From assembly GCF_000005505.3 (NCBI RefSeq), contig NC_016131.3, forward strand, positions 27,829,001-27,893,000: a stretch of DNA of 64,000 nucleotides. The letters run 5' to 3'. The stretch's first letter is position 1. Every line of letters begins with the position of its first letter. The position numbers were made by a program, and so were the translations under genes. Positions 25,801-38,680 of the stretch are shown one piece after another. The notes beneath the pieces were generated by a model. It saw only the letters and a list, made by a program, of their open reading frames with translations. It did no database searches and was not told the DNA's origin. Origin of the DNA: Brachypodium distachyon. Its lineage: Eukaryota > Streptophyta > Magnoliopsida > Poales > Poaceae.

Positions 25801-26255
25801 GAGGCAGGCAGATAGGCGTCCGGCCCGGTGCGCGAGGGGGAGAGGCGGAGCCGTGGAAAAGCTGCTGCTGCTGCCTGCGGGTTTTGAGGTTTGAGGGGAA
25901 GAAGGGACGGGGATTGGACTTTGGAAGGAGAGCTAGCTAGCTTGACGGGAGACGGAGACCGACCGGTGGCGACCCCAATCATTTATGACCCTGGTGTACG
26001 TACCTACGTATGCCCGACAACACCGTTGTACGTACGTGACACCTCTGCTGGTAGTGTGTACGTATATATGTGTTCCTCCCAAGGAATTTTTGAGTGTACG
26101 TACGTGAGAAGGACTGGCGATCGAGGTGCATGAGACGGCGCCGTGACCGTATGTGTGTACGCGAATGGATCGATATATATTCGCCACAAGAAGCAGAACG
26201 CACGAGGACGGCACGTGGATATACGTGTCTGACAGCAACTGGACGATATATACTA
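25801..26255. other. Upstream flank of the ALOG gene
   Basis: About 450 bp dense in GTACGTAC palindromes (25997-26110). No gene is seen, and it may be part of the ALOG promoter. Confidence 0.35.
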
Positions 26256-26365
26256 CTTCCTCCATTTTATAATTTTTTTCGAAATATTACATTAATGTAA
26301 AACGTTTTTTAATAGATACATCTATTTTAGTAAATTTGAGACAAGAATTATGAAACGAAGGGATT
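26256..26365. mobile_element. Stowaway-like MITE
   Basis: CTTCCTCCATTTTATAAT at the left and ATTATGAAACGAAGGGA at the right form an inverted repeat of about 17 bp by the TA-rich flanks. It lies about 1.1 kb upstream of the ALOG coding region. Confidence 0.7.
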
Positions 26366-27446
26366 ACGTACGCACCCTAGGCAGATCGTTAGGGCCAATT
26401 GCACGCTCAGGATTTGAAGAAAGTTTGATTTTTTTTAGTTGAATTGCTCATTTAGGGTTTAATTAAAAAAAAGCATCCAACTAATGCTCCTTACAAATTC
26501 TGATAAAATTCCCAAATACTCATACTTGAGTTAGCTAAAATAGCAATCTCAAATATCAAGTCTCATGAATTTTGCTCGCAAGTATACCCTTACAGTTTTT
26601 CATAAAAAAATGAATTGTTATTATATTTTAATATCCAGATAATTCAAATTTGAAATAATTATTCGTACGATTAAACAAGATTCAAATATATACCGAAAGA
26701 ATTTCACGGACTCGTCTTATAATAAATGTGCATGTACAAAAATTTCCAAGGTAAAAAGGTGAACGTCTAATAAAAATAAGAATATTTGGAGCAGACCTTG
26801 ATTTTTCTTCATTATTAGACAAATGTATAATAATAATGACATTGTTGCATGTTTAATATTAACTAATCCTTAATTAAAATTAGGGTCATTTCGAGGTGCC
26901 TTCGTCGGCCTATTAATTAAACTTTTTCCACTAAATTTTGTTGTCGGATGGAGTTTAATGACTTTTGTCCGGGGTAAAGAGGCAAATGACTTAGAGCGAA
27001 TGCTTGTGTATACAGAGTAAAACAGTAGACAAAAAAATGAAAATGAAAAAAATATGTGTATATGTTTTTTATGAAGAAAAGGAACATTAATTTTTGTGCC
27101 TCGGACGAGGTAAAAAAAATCAATGTTTGAGAAGGTTTTTGTAAAACTCTAAGCTTGTTTTTTTGTACCTAAAAGGAAATTACTATTCTTTACTGAAAAA
27201 ATACTCAAACGCGTTGTCTTTGTGATGAGGCACAAACGTACTTATTACTCTAGTGTACATTTCCATTTTGGGCCAAACAACAAATCTACTGGAGTATTTC
27301 CTTTTCACATCCTTATTAGAGTCAGCAATTTATCCTAGGGTGCCGGATGAGCGTCAGACAGGTATCGGACCAGAAATCGTGGTATGTATAGAACTGTTCT
27401 TTTCCGTCTGCATATGTATCAATTACGACCCAACGACGAATTGATA
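26366..27446. other. AT-rich intergenic stretch
   Basis: About 1.1 kb, very AT-rich, no gene recognised. Confidence 0.4.
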
Positions 27447-27575
27447 TTTCCTCCGTCCAACAACAACAAATGTTTTAACTTTGACTAAATTTAAATATAT
27501 TTATACATTAAATTATGTCTAGATACATTCGAATTTTGACAAACACGTCCTGTTTTGTTGAACGGACAGAGCAGA
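27447..27575. mobile_element. Stowaway-like MITE, eroded right end
   Basis: TTTCCTCCGTCCAACAA at the left and TTGTTGAACGGACAGAG at the right form an imperfect inverted repeat. The core carries TAAATATATTTATACATTAAA and the TCTAGATACATTCGAATTTTGAC motif common inside grass Stowaway elements. Confidence 0.6.
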
Positions 27576-30500
27576 TCAATTAACTTGGTTGGTTGGGTTG
27601 AAAGAGGACGAAGCCAAGCCACGTATGCAGGTCCAGCAGAGGGTTGCAGATCGAGGACGGGCCATGGGGCCCTGAACGTAGACATCCACCTCGTGGGCGT
27701 GATGGCAGACAGGCAGATGAGCGAGTGTTCGCGCGCAAGAGAGAGATCGAGAGGCAGGCGAACGAGCGGCGATTCTCGATCTCTTTCATCTCTTTCCACG
27801 TCATGGAAAAAGGCCGTCACCTCACCCGTCTTGTCACGAGCTAGCTAGTGTATAGCTGCCCTACTCCTCCTTCCTTCCTTCCTTCCTTCACTCACTCTCT
27901 GGATCGGGGATTTCTGCATCATACTATGCTGTGCATGCATTGATGCGTGGGGGCATGGAGACGTCCCGTCAAGCACAACCCCACCGCCGCAACCCAACAA
28001 ACCGCCGCTGCTCCACCTCCACACCACACTGCTCGCTGCCGCTGCTAATTTTACCTGCCTCTCGTACTACTACGTGTTGTACGTATGGGCTTCTATTGCC
28101 CGGTCGGCAACAAGTAAATTACTAGAAAGCCACCGCTATGCACACAAACAAAACACTTGTTATCTGAAGATCGACTGCAGCTAGCAACTCCAGTTTTGCT
28201 GCAATGGTTCATACGGCCGGGAGCATATTGCACTGTGGCATGCCATCCAGTGTGTTCCTGTGCCCTATAGCTGTACTTTGTTTAATTACTTGCATCGTCT
28301 TGTCTGCGCTAGGTTACATCCACAGTTTTTGTACGTGCTGCGTGCAGTATAATATACTATGTGGGCGTGTCTACAGTATAGTACAAATAGTGTTTTGTTA
28401 TGCCAGCAGCAGGTTAATTAGCCTCTGCAACGGTGCCGGTCGTTCAAGTTTTACTGCCCTTTAATACCAGAGAGAGAGAGAGACCAAATTAAGCGAGGCT
28501 AGCTAGCTAGCTAGCGGACACTGTGCATGCATGCTCTCCCTCGTGATGCCCGGCCGGACATGCATGCCTATGTTTTTTCTCTTGTTTTGCTCCGATGATA
28601 CAGCATATATCAACTGGGGACATGCATTCCCTTTAAAGAAAAATCTATCATATGCATGTGCCTAGTTAATTGCTGGATCGATCGATCGGCAGTAGCTAGC
28701 TACAGTGTTCCTGTTTTCCTTTTTGCCCTTTTGGCGGCTCAGCTTGCAGGTACGTACAGTTGCATGCACTGTTCGAAATGGCCCAGGAGCTAGCTAGAAT
28801 GGTGAGCCTGACGAGGGTATCGATCGTCGCCAGGCCCGCATTTAATTACGCCATTGCTTGTACTACGTACCGGTACTAATTAATCATACTCGATCACCAG
28901 CATGGACGCGTCGATCTGTGTTCATGCATCCGATGATCCATCATCGGTGTGTTACAACTTATACGACTTAATTATAATTACAGTTTGCATACAAGAAGCG
29001 GAGACAGTCTGCATGCGCGGCCGGTCGAGCTTATCTGTACGTGCATGCATGCGTACGGTCTGGTCCAGGTTGTACAGAATGTAAAGTGTACGTACGTATT
29101 GCAGCATGGCAGCTGGTCGATCTGTGGTGCTGATTATTATGGTTCTGCGCGTACGTACGTGCACGTTTACCTCATGCTGCGATCAGCGGCCACATGGGAA
29201 TGTTGGCGGGTGCAAGAAATTATAGTCAGCAGAAATTTTTCATTTCAAATGTATCGCAAAACGAACCTTAAAATAATTGCAGTACACCAATAGAAAACGA
29301 AACAGTTCGTTTCCAAAATAAAACATGAAAACGACACAGTCCTAGACGCATCAAACATATTTTAAACCAGCAGGATATAGAAGAAAAATATAAGCTAACA
29401 TCCAGAGATGCCCTCTGATCATTGCAAGCCCCGCCGTAGCACAGATACATGCATGCAATGCAGTGCACGCGTGACTGAACTGGCAGTCGGTCGCGCTCGA
29501 GACCGGCATGCAATGCACTGCACTTTGCCGAGTCCCGTCTTGTCTCTTCTTCTTCTTCTTCTTCCTCCCCCAGCTAGCTAGCTCTCTGCCAAATCTGCCA
29601 TGCATGCATCGCTTTTCACGTGCGATCGACCCGGCGCAACCGCGCATGCAAGTCAGTCAGTAAGTGCCTGGGCGAGCGCCTGATCCATCATCCGTCGATC
29701 GATCAGATCAGATAACACAGGCCTGCCTGCCCCTCTCCTTGGACCAGTCCAGTGATCCAGTCCCAACCCCCAGCTGGCAACGCCTAGCTTCGCCGCACGT
29801 GAGCGCCTGCCTCTGCTGGCCCGCGCAGCGTAACAAGTTTATCGTGCCAAGAAAGTCCATGGCGAAAAGCATAATTGATCGATGCAGGGGCCAGGGCCAA
29901 TGCTTTCTCTGATCCGTCGAGCTAGTCCGTGTAAAAGGGAGGAGCCAGGCAACCAGCCAAGGTTTCTCGCTTTCTCCCTGGCCCGTCGAGACCGTGTAAA
30001 AAGGGGGGAGCTTTTAACTTGTTGGATAGCCGCGCGCATGGGCCTACGAGTGCCAGGCTTTCGCTTGCATGAGTGAGTGAGAGAGAAAGCATATGGAGGT
30101 TCGTGCATGTGTATGGCTCTGACCCGTATTTTGTCGAGGAGTACCTGGCGTTGAAAGTCTCTGCGGCTGGCCGCCTGGCCTACACTGTCCAATTGCGACT
30201 GTCTTCACTTAGTTAACATTAGAGGAGCGTGTACGCACAACATGTAAGAAAGCGAACGCTCACACCATTGCATGCAGCCATGTATCGAGATCCAGCCATG
30301 CGCAAGCATCTGTGTGCGGAATGTACTGTTCGGTGAATCTCATGAAGCCCGAGGAGATCAACCGAGAGGCAAGCGTAAAATCTGAGTGAATTGTCGTAGA
30401 ACCGACGACAGGGCCCGATTAATCTTGTCTTTATGGCATTATCGAATTCGAGTTCATCAGTCAGATAAATATTGGTCCGCTCGGATAGAACTGTGCACGA

Positions 30501-31229
30501 TTGCTAGCACAACCCCGATCCTTGGGATTCATGTGGTACTAGGAGATTTGACTTTACACAGGACGGTAACGCAAGCAGAACGGGACGAGCAAAGAAGGAG
30601 AAACAGTGCAGCGTTGGCGAATTGCACGGGACGCGGAAAAAGGAGCTCGGGCTTCTCGGCCGCTCTTGTACTCCCCCGGCCGTCGCAATGGGCCTGTATG
30701 GTGCGATTTGGCGGGCCTATAGGAGTGGTTTTAAGCTGGTAAGTAAAAGATGCAAAATGGAAAAGTTAGATACAGTTGGCCCAACAAGACGGCCGAACAT
30801 CCAAAGTACTCAAATTCTGGAAGCAACTTTCATGCAGGTCTACAGCTCTACAGCTCTTGGCCGTATGTTTATCTGAGATGCGACGAAACCAGCCGCAATT
30901 ACAGAACCATTCTAAGTAACTGAAACCAGCCGTACTTGCAGATTGCAGAAGCATTGTGACTTGTGAGTAGCCATAATCACGGGAACACGATCACGGAGGA
31001 CAACTGTAGTCACAGAACAACCACTGCCATAGAAGCACGAAGGTTCTGGTTCACTTGGCGATGACAGAAATAACCCTGCTACACCTCAGCAGCAGATGTT
31101 TGCACACACGGGTCACTTACTCAGCAACATAAACACATACGACACGACTTGTACTTAGCCAAAGAGACGACGACTTCAAGGTAAGGCCAGCAGGCACAGA
31201 GGAATCGCAAACCATCTTCCAGAACATAC
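27576..31229. other. Intergenic region with short palindromes and microsatellites
   Basis: About 3.6 kb without a supported gene. It contains (TTCC)n at 27870-27888, (GA)n at 28470-28483, CTAGCTAGCTAG at 28499-28514, and (CTT)n at about 29546-29566. The piece at 28388-28439 recurs at 40120-40171. Several 60-120 codon frames exist on both strands, none with a family signature. Confidence 0.4.
28388..28439 (+). repeat. 52-bp dispersed repeat, copy 1
   Basis: It matches 40120-40171 in the same orientation at about 47 of 52 positions, including the shared core GCAGGTTAATTAGCCTCTGC. The flanks do not match. The repeat family is unknown. Confidence 0.6.
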
Positions 31230-32059
<830 letters not shown>

Positions 32060-32524
32060 TATTGAATTGCATGTGCTAGCCATCTGAACCAAAAACCCGA
32101 CCTGATGGAAAGAGACTAGACAATTACTTAAACACTCACCCTACGTGTTTGCCTTATTTGGCTATTTTGACGTTTGTTTGGAAAGCCGCAAATATTTGTT
32201 TAAAATACTGCGTTGGTTAGGAGTTGAACTTGAGACCTTCCGCTCTGATAACATATTGAACTGCATGCGCTAGCCATCTGAACCAAAAGCCCAAGCTGAT
32301 GGAAAGAGGTTAGACAATTTATTTCAACACTCACCCTTCGTCTTTGCCTTCTTTGGCTATTGTGACGTTTGTTTGGAGAGCCAGAAATATTTGTTTAAAA
32401 AATTGCGTTGGTCAGGAGTTGAACTTGAGACCTTCCGCTCTGATACCATATTGAATTGCATGCGCTAGCCATCTTAACCAAAATCCTGAGCTGATGGAAA
32501 GAGGCTAGACAATTTACTTCAACA
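32060..32524 (-). mobile_element. TRIM retrotransposon, three LTRs in tandem
   Basis: Three near-identical LTRs of 75-76 bp lie at 32060-32134, 32254-32329 and 32449-32524, joined by two internal segments of 119 bp. Read on the minus strand each LTR begins TGTTGAA (or TGTTTAA in the oldest-looking one) and ends TTCAATA. The internal domain begins with TGGTATCAGAGCGG, the primer-binding site complementary to initiator tRNA-Met. The whole is flanked by CAAAC at 32055-32059 and 32525-32529, a 5-bp TSD as for LTR elements. No coding capacity is present. LTR-internal-LTR-internal-LTR arrays are known for TRIMs and arise by recombination or template switching. Confidence 0.9.
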
Positions 32525-32529
32525 CAAAC

Positions 32530-32844
32530 GACGACAAATATCAATCGCGAAAGGTCGAACAGTGCATGAACCTTAGCCAACAAAACTAGACAATCATCAC
32601 CCCACAACAGTACGCACCAGAGCGGAACCTACAGCAGAAGGTTCAACACTAATCAATCAAACCTAACCAACAACCCTGGATGAGCCATAACGGCATGACA
32701 GTACACGGATAATAGATCGACAGCACACACACGAATCCACTAATCTACAGTGGAAGGTTCAACGCTGATTGATGTTAATTTGGATCACGACACAATAATA
32801 CGCATATAATTTGTGAGAGGATCATGCAAACGGAGGAAACTATA
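32530..32844. other. Polyubiquitin A leader-intron-like sequence
   Basis: No gene is seen. The GGTTCAACACTAATC-AATCAAACC stretch at 32639-32663 recurs at 38741-38765, so both may descend from one intron sequence that was split or duplicated. Confidence 0.45.
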
Positions 32845-33880
32845 AAGTGGCCTGGGACGCTGTCTACGCCCCCGCTTCCAAAGGGGCGTTAGGTTTTCGA
32901 TGCTTTCGCACTCATAATATTTGTCTACTTAAACACCTTGCAAAGGTTCATCGGCGACGCGCATCACCCTGACACTCCTGTCTGGAAAGACATCTCCAGT
33001 GGCCTCGATCTTCTGCGCTCCATATCCAAAGTCTCCATTGGTGATGGTCGGGCCACCTCCTTTTGGCTAGACCTATGGTTAGGCAATGACACTCTTGCCT
33101 TTCGCTTTCCCGCATTTTCCCACTCCTTGAGGCCTAATATTTCGGTTGAGGCTGCAATTCTCTCATTTGGTAGCCGCACCACTTTTCGCCCCAGGCTTAC
33201 AAATTTGGCGCTTCTTGAATTTAGCGAATTGCAAATTTTGTTGGCTACTGTTGATTGAATTTACAGGTCCCTGATGTTCGAGTGGGTAGATTGGACGACA
33301 AGATCCTTACCACGAAGTTGGCCTACTCGGCCACCTTCGCATGGCTTGCGGACGACCCGGCCGCCACGGTGGTCTGGGAAAATTTGGCGACCAATAAATG
33401 CAGAATATTCATGTGGCTGGCAATCAAAGAGAGGCTATACACCAATGATCGTCGTTTCCGTCAGGGGATGTCCGCTTCTGCCAAGTGCCCTTTCTGTAAT
33501 CTCAATGAAACAACCGCACACATGTTCCTTGAGTGAGCTTCTCTTCAACAGATTTGGTATGCGCTGCAGGCTGTTCACCCGGATGCCACATCATGCTCCA
33601 CTCTCACTATTCTCGCGGCTCACTCCCCATCCAACAAAGTACACGCCACGGTGCTTATTGTTGTGCTATGGAATATATGGAAAAGTAGGAATGTGATGGT
33701 TTTCAGGACTACTTTCGAAGACCCCTACTTGCTCATAGAGAGATGTTCCTCCAACATTTCCCTATGGTCCTCTCGCTGTAACTCAGCTCCGAAGACGGCC
33801 CTATTGAACGATTGGGCGATAATGTTGGCTCACTTGGCCACAAATTTGTAATTAATCCTCCTCGCTCTCCCGAACCCCTC
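32845..33880 (+). mobile_element. LINE 3' fragment (zf-RVT), plus strand
   Basis: The translation starts with VAWDAVYAP, continues VWKDISSGLDLL, SIGDGRATSFWLDLWLG and, after a stop or frameshift near 33256, FAWLADDPAATVVWENLATNKCRIFMWLAIKERL and CPFCNLNETTAHMFLE. This is the C-terminal zf-RVT region of a LINE ORF2. The endonuclease and reverse transcriptase are missing. The fragment ends near VLWNIWKSRNVMVF and a short 3' tail. A clear TSD was not found. Confidence 0.75.
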
Positions 33881-34564
33881 ATGTATATTCTCAATTCTTG
33901 TGCCCATTTTTTTGCAACTTTGTCTTTTTGGCTTTTAATTTTTTGAACTTTTACTTTTTATTCGAAGGATTTAAGGTTTCATTTTCAGCTTTTAATTTTC
34001 TTAAATTTATATTTATCCTTTTGTTTTTAACTTTTCATTTTCGAGAAAAAAGGAGGAAAACTTACCCGGGGGAGAATTCGGCTCGGGCGGCCAGATCCGG
34101 CTGGGGGATGTGGTGGCGTGGCTAGATCCGGCCGGGGAAAGAAGGCGTCGCGGCGCGATTGCTACGGGGAGGAGGGGCGCGAGGGGGGGGGGGGGCACAC
34201 GCAGGAGGTGAAGAGTGATGGGGAGGGGATGGGCGCAGGGGAGGGAGTAGGGGGGGGGGTAGAAAAGCTCTTAGAGGCTATGCTAAGTTCTATCGACAGG
34301 CCCAGCAGTACTACGAAGGCCCATGAGAACAAAATAGGTTTATCAGGATCACCTCAAGAAAAATACCATGGAGTAGGCTACTGATCAATCTAGCCGTGCC
34401 AAAGAGGTGGGAGATTTGTGAGACAACTTCCCATTTGTGAGACGGTTAATTCGCAATGTCGTTCGCAACAACCGCCGTCAGCAATCCGTCAATTTTCGGT
34501 TCGACGGGGAACGAGTGCCACGTTCTTAAAATTAACGTTTACTCGCTTACCAAGAGGAACCCCC
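33881..34564. repeat. AT-rich then GC-rich block shared with 47.76-48.29 kb
   Basis: A T-rich tract (TTTTGAACTTTTA-type words) is followed by TTTCATTTTCGAGAAAAA and then a GC-rich part with G runs. The same order occurs at 47760-48290, including the CCAGATCCGG motif. It looks like part of a repeat family, perhaps the 5' end of a retroelement, but no coding region supports a class. Confidence 0.5.
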
Positions 34565-35545
34565 ATGCGTTATGGATTATAGCGCTCTTTTTTTGGGTTT
34601 CAGATGACCTTTCGATATCTGATACAAGGTACACGGTTCAAGAACCATGTTGGCCGATGCAGAAAAATTATCGTTTTGCCTGTTTTCTTGTGCTATAGAG
34701 ATACGTATTGGGTTTTCAACCGGATTTCTGATATCGTGACCCTGCTTATGATTTCGGCCAGTTTTGGTGACAGTGTAGAAAATCACCGTTGACCGTTTTC
34801 GTGAGCTATAACCCATGTTTTTTGGGTTTTCGACTGATTTTACTATATCATGACCCCCCCCCCCCCCAACCCGTTAAAAGGTTTTGGGTAGGTATAGCAA
34901 AATCAATGTCGTGTCCGTTTTTGTGGAGTATAGCCCACGCGATTTTAATTTCAATCGATTTTGCGATATGGTGAACCACGATACACATTTCCGCTTAGTT
35001 ATAGGCCGGTCAAGAAAAATCACATATTTTGCCGCTTCGTGGGCTAGAACCCATATTTTTGTGGTTTCAACTATATTTCCATTATCATGATGTTTTCGGG
35101 TTGGGCTGATTTTCCAACATCCTGCTCTTGTTACATGATTTTGTGTAGTTTTATGTCAGTCCAAAAAATCATGGGCTTAGCCGTTTGCATGGGCTATAGT
35201 CCACATTTTGGTGTTTTCAATGGATTTTCCGATATCGTGAAACTCGGTGCATGCTTCCAGGTCATATTTTGTCGATCCAAAAAACAAAAAGCACCGGGAT
35301 GGGCTATATATCCCACGTTTTGGTGGTTTTCGGTTGATTTTCTGATATTGTGACCCCGGCACAAGGTTTCTTGTCAGTTTGGGACTATGGAAAAACTCAC
35401 CGTTCTGGCTGCTTTCGTGGATATAGTCCCGCTGGTTGATTTTTCAGCCGATTTCCCAGTAACGTGACGAATGGTATACATTTTTTTTGCAGTTTTCGGT
35501 GGGTGCAGAGAAATTTTGTTTTGGTCGTTTTCGTGAGTTATAGGG
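34565..35545. repeat. Degenerate tandem repeat, about 113-bp period
   Basis: About nine units can be laid out, starting near 34565, 34681, 34795, 34916, 35033, 35184, 35296, 35409 and 35521. Each has a GTTTTCGTGGGCTATAGCCC-like head, GGGTTTTC..TTGATTTTCC..ATATCGTGACCC in the middle and a GTCAGTTTTGG..AAAATCACCGTTTTG-like tail. Units are diverged and vary in length; one contains a run of 14 C at 34854-34867. It is non-coding. Confidence 0.75.
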
Positions 35546-35905
35546 TTACATACTAAGACCCGGAAATTACGAGTCTCACGGTTACTAGGTTATTTGTCTA
35601 CGTACCGGATTATTTGTGCGTTCTTACCAAGATATCTCTGACTACTTATCAAGTTATCGTGCCTACTTGATAGTACCTATAAAAGTACAAAGCTCATGGT
35701 TACCATGTTATTTGTGTAGCTACCAGATTAGTTATGTGTACTACTACTTACCATGTTATAGGCACCTACTTATATAGTTATACTAGTACTTATAGAAATA
35801 CAAGTCTCATAGTTATCAAGCTATTTTTGTTACCTACCATATTTGCGGCTATGTCTCATAGTTGTCAGATTATTTATATCTACCTACCATAGCCGTGGTT
35901 ATTTA
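35546..35905. repeat. Degenerate short repeat, TACCA..TTATTTGT words
   Basis: Imperfect words such as GGTTACTAGGTTATTTGTCTAC, CTACCAGATTAGTTATGTG and AGTTATCAAGCTATTT recur every 40-50 bp. This seems to be a second, unrelated minisatellite directly after the 113-bp array. No coding potential. Confidence 0.5.
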
Positions 35906-36233
35906 TTCTACCCTTATGACTGGTAGCACGAAAATATCCAAATAAACTTCAAGGTATAAACTTTATTTAGAATTATATCTAATCAGTCACCTTCTAGTAC
36001 GGCCAAACCACAAGTTTTGATTACCCAGAAACTAATGAATTACGCTGACAAAAACTTAGTGAGATGTGCTCTCTAATCCTCATCACGATCAAGGAAGATC
36101 ACCTTTCCTCATGGATTTGCCTTTCTTCGTCGAAGACGTCGCTTTCTTCCAGCTAATAGCCAGTATGTCTCTAGCCTCCTTGATTTTCTCCTTAAGGTTA
36201 ACAATGTCCTCCTGAAGCTCAGCCCCTTGTTTC

Positions 36234-36740
36234 TCAAGCTCTGCTTTTCTTAGCTTTGAGGCCAAGGACCTCGTGGTGGAGCTCGGCCCCGACAGCTAGA
36301 TGTTTGTCCCGCCGGGTTTGCACGTCGTAGAGGAGGTGCTCCAGATCCTCAAACCGTTGGGAAAACTCGGGCAACCGAGGGGACCGGATGGGAAGGCCGT
36401 GACAAGTCCTCTTCCCTAAATGGCAATACAAGGTGTGACTCAGGGCATCAGCATGGACTCCACAAACACGTGCCAATGCCTCATGCATCGCATGTGCAAG
36501 TCCAAACTCCCAGGTGTAGGCGGTGTTTGTGAAGGTGATATCTTCAGTAGTGGGAGGAACCTGACGTCCGTGTATCTTTCTGGTGATTATCCAATGGTCA
36601 AGTCCGAATTGGTTGGCTAGACGCCTGGCTCCACAAAACTCTGGTGGGGATAGGCCTAGAAAGGTGATGATATTAAACAGGTTCAACTCGAAAGGGTACT
36701 CCCTTTGTCCGGTCCGATAAAACTCAGTGTAAGCAGTCAT
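36234..36740 (-). pseudogene. Unrecognised protein, copy 1 (168 aa open frame), probably part of a mobile element
   Basis: I do not recognise this family. The exon starts just after an AG acceptor-like site, reading MTAYTEFYRTGQREYPFELNLFN. The middle (IHGRQVPPTTEDITFTNTAYTWEFGLAHAMHEAL) and CHLGKRT..GLPIRSPRLPEF are nearly the same in copy 2. The frame ends early here (LKAKKSRA, stop at 36234), while copy 2 continues with a coiled-coil-like tail, so copy 1 is truncated by a frame change. An upstream minus-strand exon (about 37070-37120, SAAIGTV.KRSKV, donor GTAAGAG) is conserved in both copies. The style resembles proteins spread by grass transposons, but this is inference only. Confidence 0.5.
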
Positions 36741-38315
36741 CTATAATTTTGAAAGAAACTAGATATTAGTAATATAAATTTGAGCAAAGTTGGACAAAAG
36801 AAAATACAATAATGCAAAGCATACACCTGAGCTCATACATGGTTGTTCCTCCCGATATTATACATTGCAAGCATGTTAAAATTAAGCATGATATAAAGCC
36901 CAATGGAACAAAAACGAACAAGACGCATAATATAGATATTCTAACAGAAGATATGGCTACTCAAGTGCAAAGAGATGTCAAAACTATTTCAATGTAACAT
37001 AAGTCCCACACGTGCATTCTACAACTTGTGAATCAACAGAGCATAATGCAAGACATGTCTCTTACGAGCTGGTGTAACCTTACTACGCTTTATGACAGTC
37101 CCTATGGCCGCACTCTGAACAATCAATCGTAAAGAATGAAATGACAATAATAAATAATAATATGTTAGAAAAATTCAAATAAAAGAATGTGGAATCCCAA
37201 ACGAAGTTAACACGGTACCAAAACATGATACAAATACGCTAATACCAACCCAAGTTCAGATCTAAGGGCTAGAAAGAATGTTGATACGAAGGTGAAATAG
37301 TGGAAGATATAGTTAAATATGACTCAATTTATTAATTGGGTGTGAACTCTTGCAATGATTTCTAAAAGATGTACTAAGTGGTCTAAGGTGTAGATCTAGC
37401 TTTCCAACAGAAAAAGAATCGACCTAAAGAGGCTACGAATCAAAAGTTACGGGCTTTGAAAAAGTGGCTCATCATTAGGAAAATTTGTTGATGAGGTATG
37501 TCGTGGTAGTATTTATCACAGAATGCTGCGGCTAATGAGGGCTGTTCGATCTAGATCCAATGGTGAAGATTAAATGATTCTTTAAAAGATCTGACAATCG
37601 ATTAAGGTGATGTGGCGTTGATTGCAACGTGGACTAACCAAACGTAGAGATGTGGATAGGAGGCGGCAAGCTCGCCAAAAAAGGGCTCTTGCGGTTAGTG
37701 ATCGCTGACGAGGGGTCGAGAAGGAAAAGGGGACCACACAATTTGAATGGAGGTGACAAAAATCGTCGACAAGTTCAAAAGGGCGGCGACAGAGTAAGGC
37801 CAACGACGACAGGGGAGGTCGTTGAGTTGCACTGCAAGAGATGGCAACAATTAGGTGGCAGATCTCCAATGGTTTCTCCTCGGAATAGGAGGCAAGGAAA
37901 TTTGGACAGATGGTGCGATGGGGCTAGAGAGAGCAAAGGGGGTGAGGGTGGCACGTGTCTTTCGGATCGGACGTGCTAGCAGGGTAACAGTGTGCCGACA
38001 TACGACAGTGCGGGCATGGGGAATCATACAAGGTGCAAACACGTGTGAAGGCAGGATTTGATGCGCTTAGACCAGGGGCAAGATAGCGTGCAGTGGCAGT
38101 CAGAACATCAGACTCAGGTGGCGCGGGTTAGGGGTGGAAGACAACCCCGACAGGCCCCACCTATTGTTAGCAAGGAGAGAAAAGAGAGAGACGGCAAGAC
38201 CTAGGCCATTGGATTTTAATCCGACTATCTAGATTAAAAAGTAACAATCTAAATATCTAAATATTCTTAATATGAATAGTCAATCTTGCTAATTAACCAC
38301 GCAAAGATGGATATT

Positions 38316-38420
38316 ACTCTCTCTGATTCTAAATTCTTGACTCAAATTTGACTAAAGATTATTCTTAAAAAGTGTTTAGATACGTGTAATATTTTGACAA
38401 CAATTTAGGATCAGAGGGAG
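38316..38420. mobile_element. Stowaway MITE, only in segmental copy 1
   Basis: CTCTCTCTGATTCTAAATTC at the left and AATTTAGGATCAGAGGGAG at the right form the TIR, with TA on both sides (38314-38315, 38421-38422). The corresponding part of segmental copy 2 (near 43735) lacks it. Confidence 0.8.
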
Positions 38421-38680
38421 TATTCGTGTATACGGGGACCTTATCAAGACATGGAACTGAAATGCATAATCTAAAATTGCATGATTTATCTCCAGTTTGG
38501 ATCAATTATTGACAATCACAGCTGGCTTGTGGTAACGTTTCTCTCAACTACCTACTCAGTGATAACATGTCGTCCCGACAACAAATCCAGTATCCATTGC
38601 AAGGCTTAAATACAGATGCGGTGACTCAGGAATCAATTAGTAATGGGATTGGCGTAACAGATAGGGCAGATCATGGATGA

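Larger units (their letters stand above)
35906..38680. repeat. Segmental duplication, copy 1
   Basis: It is collinear with 41028-44035 in the same orientation. Matching landmarks are TTATTCTACCCTTATG at the left edge, the open frames described separately, the CTAAGGGCTAGAAAGAA segment, and GGCGTAACAGATA..GGCAGATCATGGA at the right edge. Identity by eye is high in the coding part and lower elsewhere. Copy 1 alone has the Stowaway at 38316; copy 2 alone has a hAT MITE and another Stowaway. Confidence 0.8.

Noticed and set aside
32200..32460. SINE with A and B boxes
   Set aside because: GGTTCAGATGGCTAGC and AAGTTCAACTCC resemble pol III boxes, but the LTR repeats, PBS and 5-bp TSD show a TRIM element instead.
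34565..35545. CRISPR array
   Set aside because: Repeats are long, degenerate and lack conserved spacers; this is a plant nuclear minisatellite.
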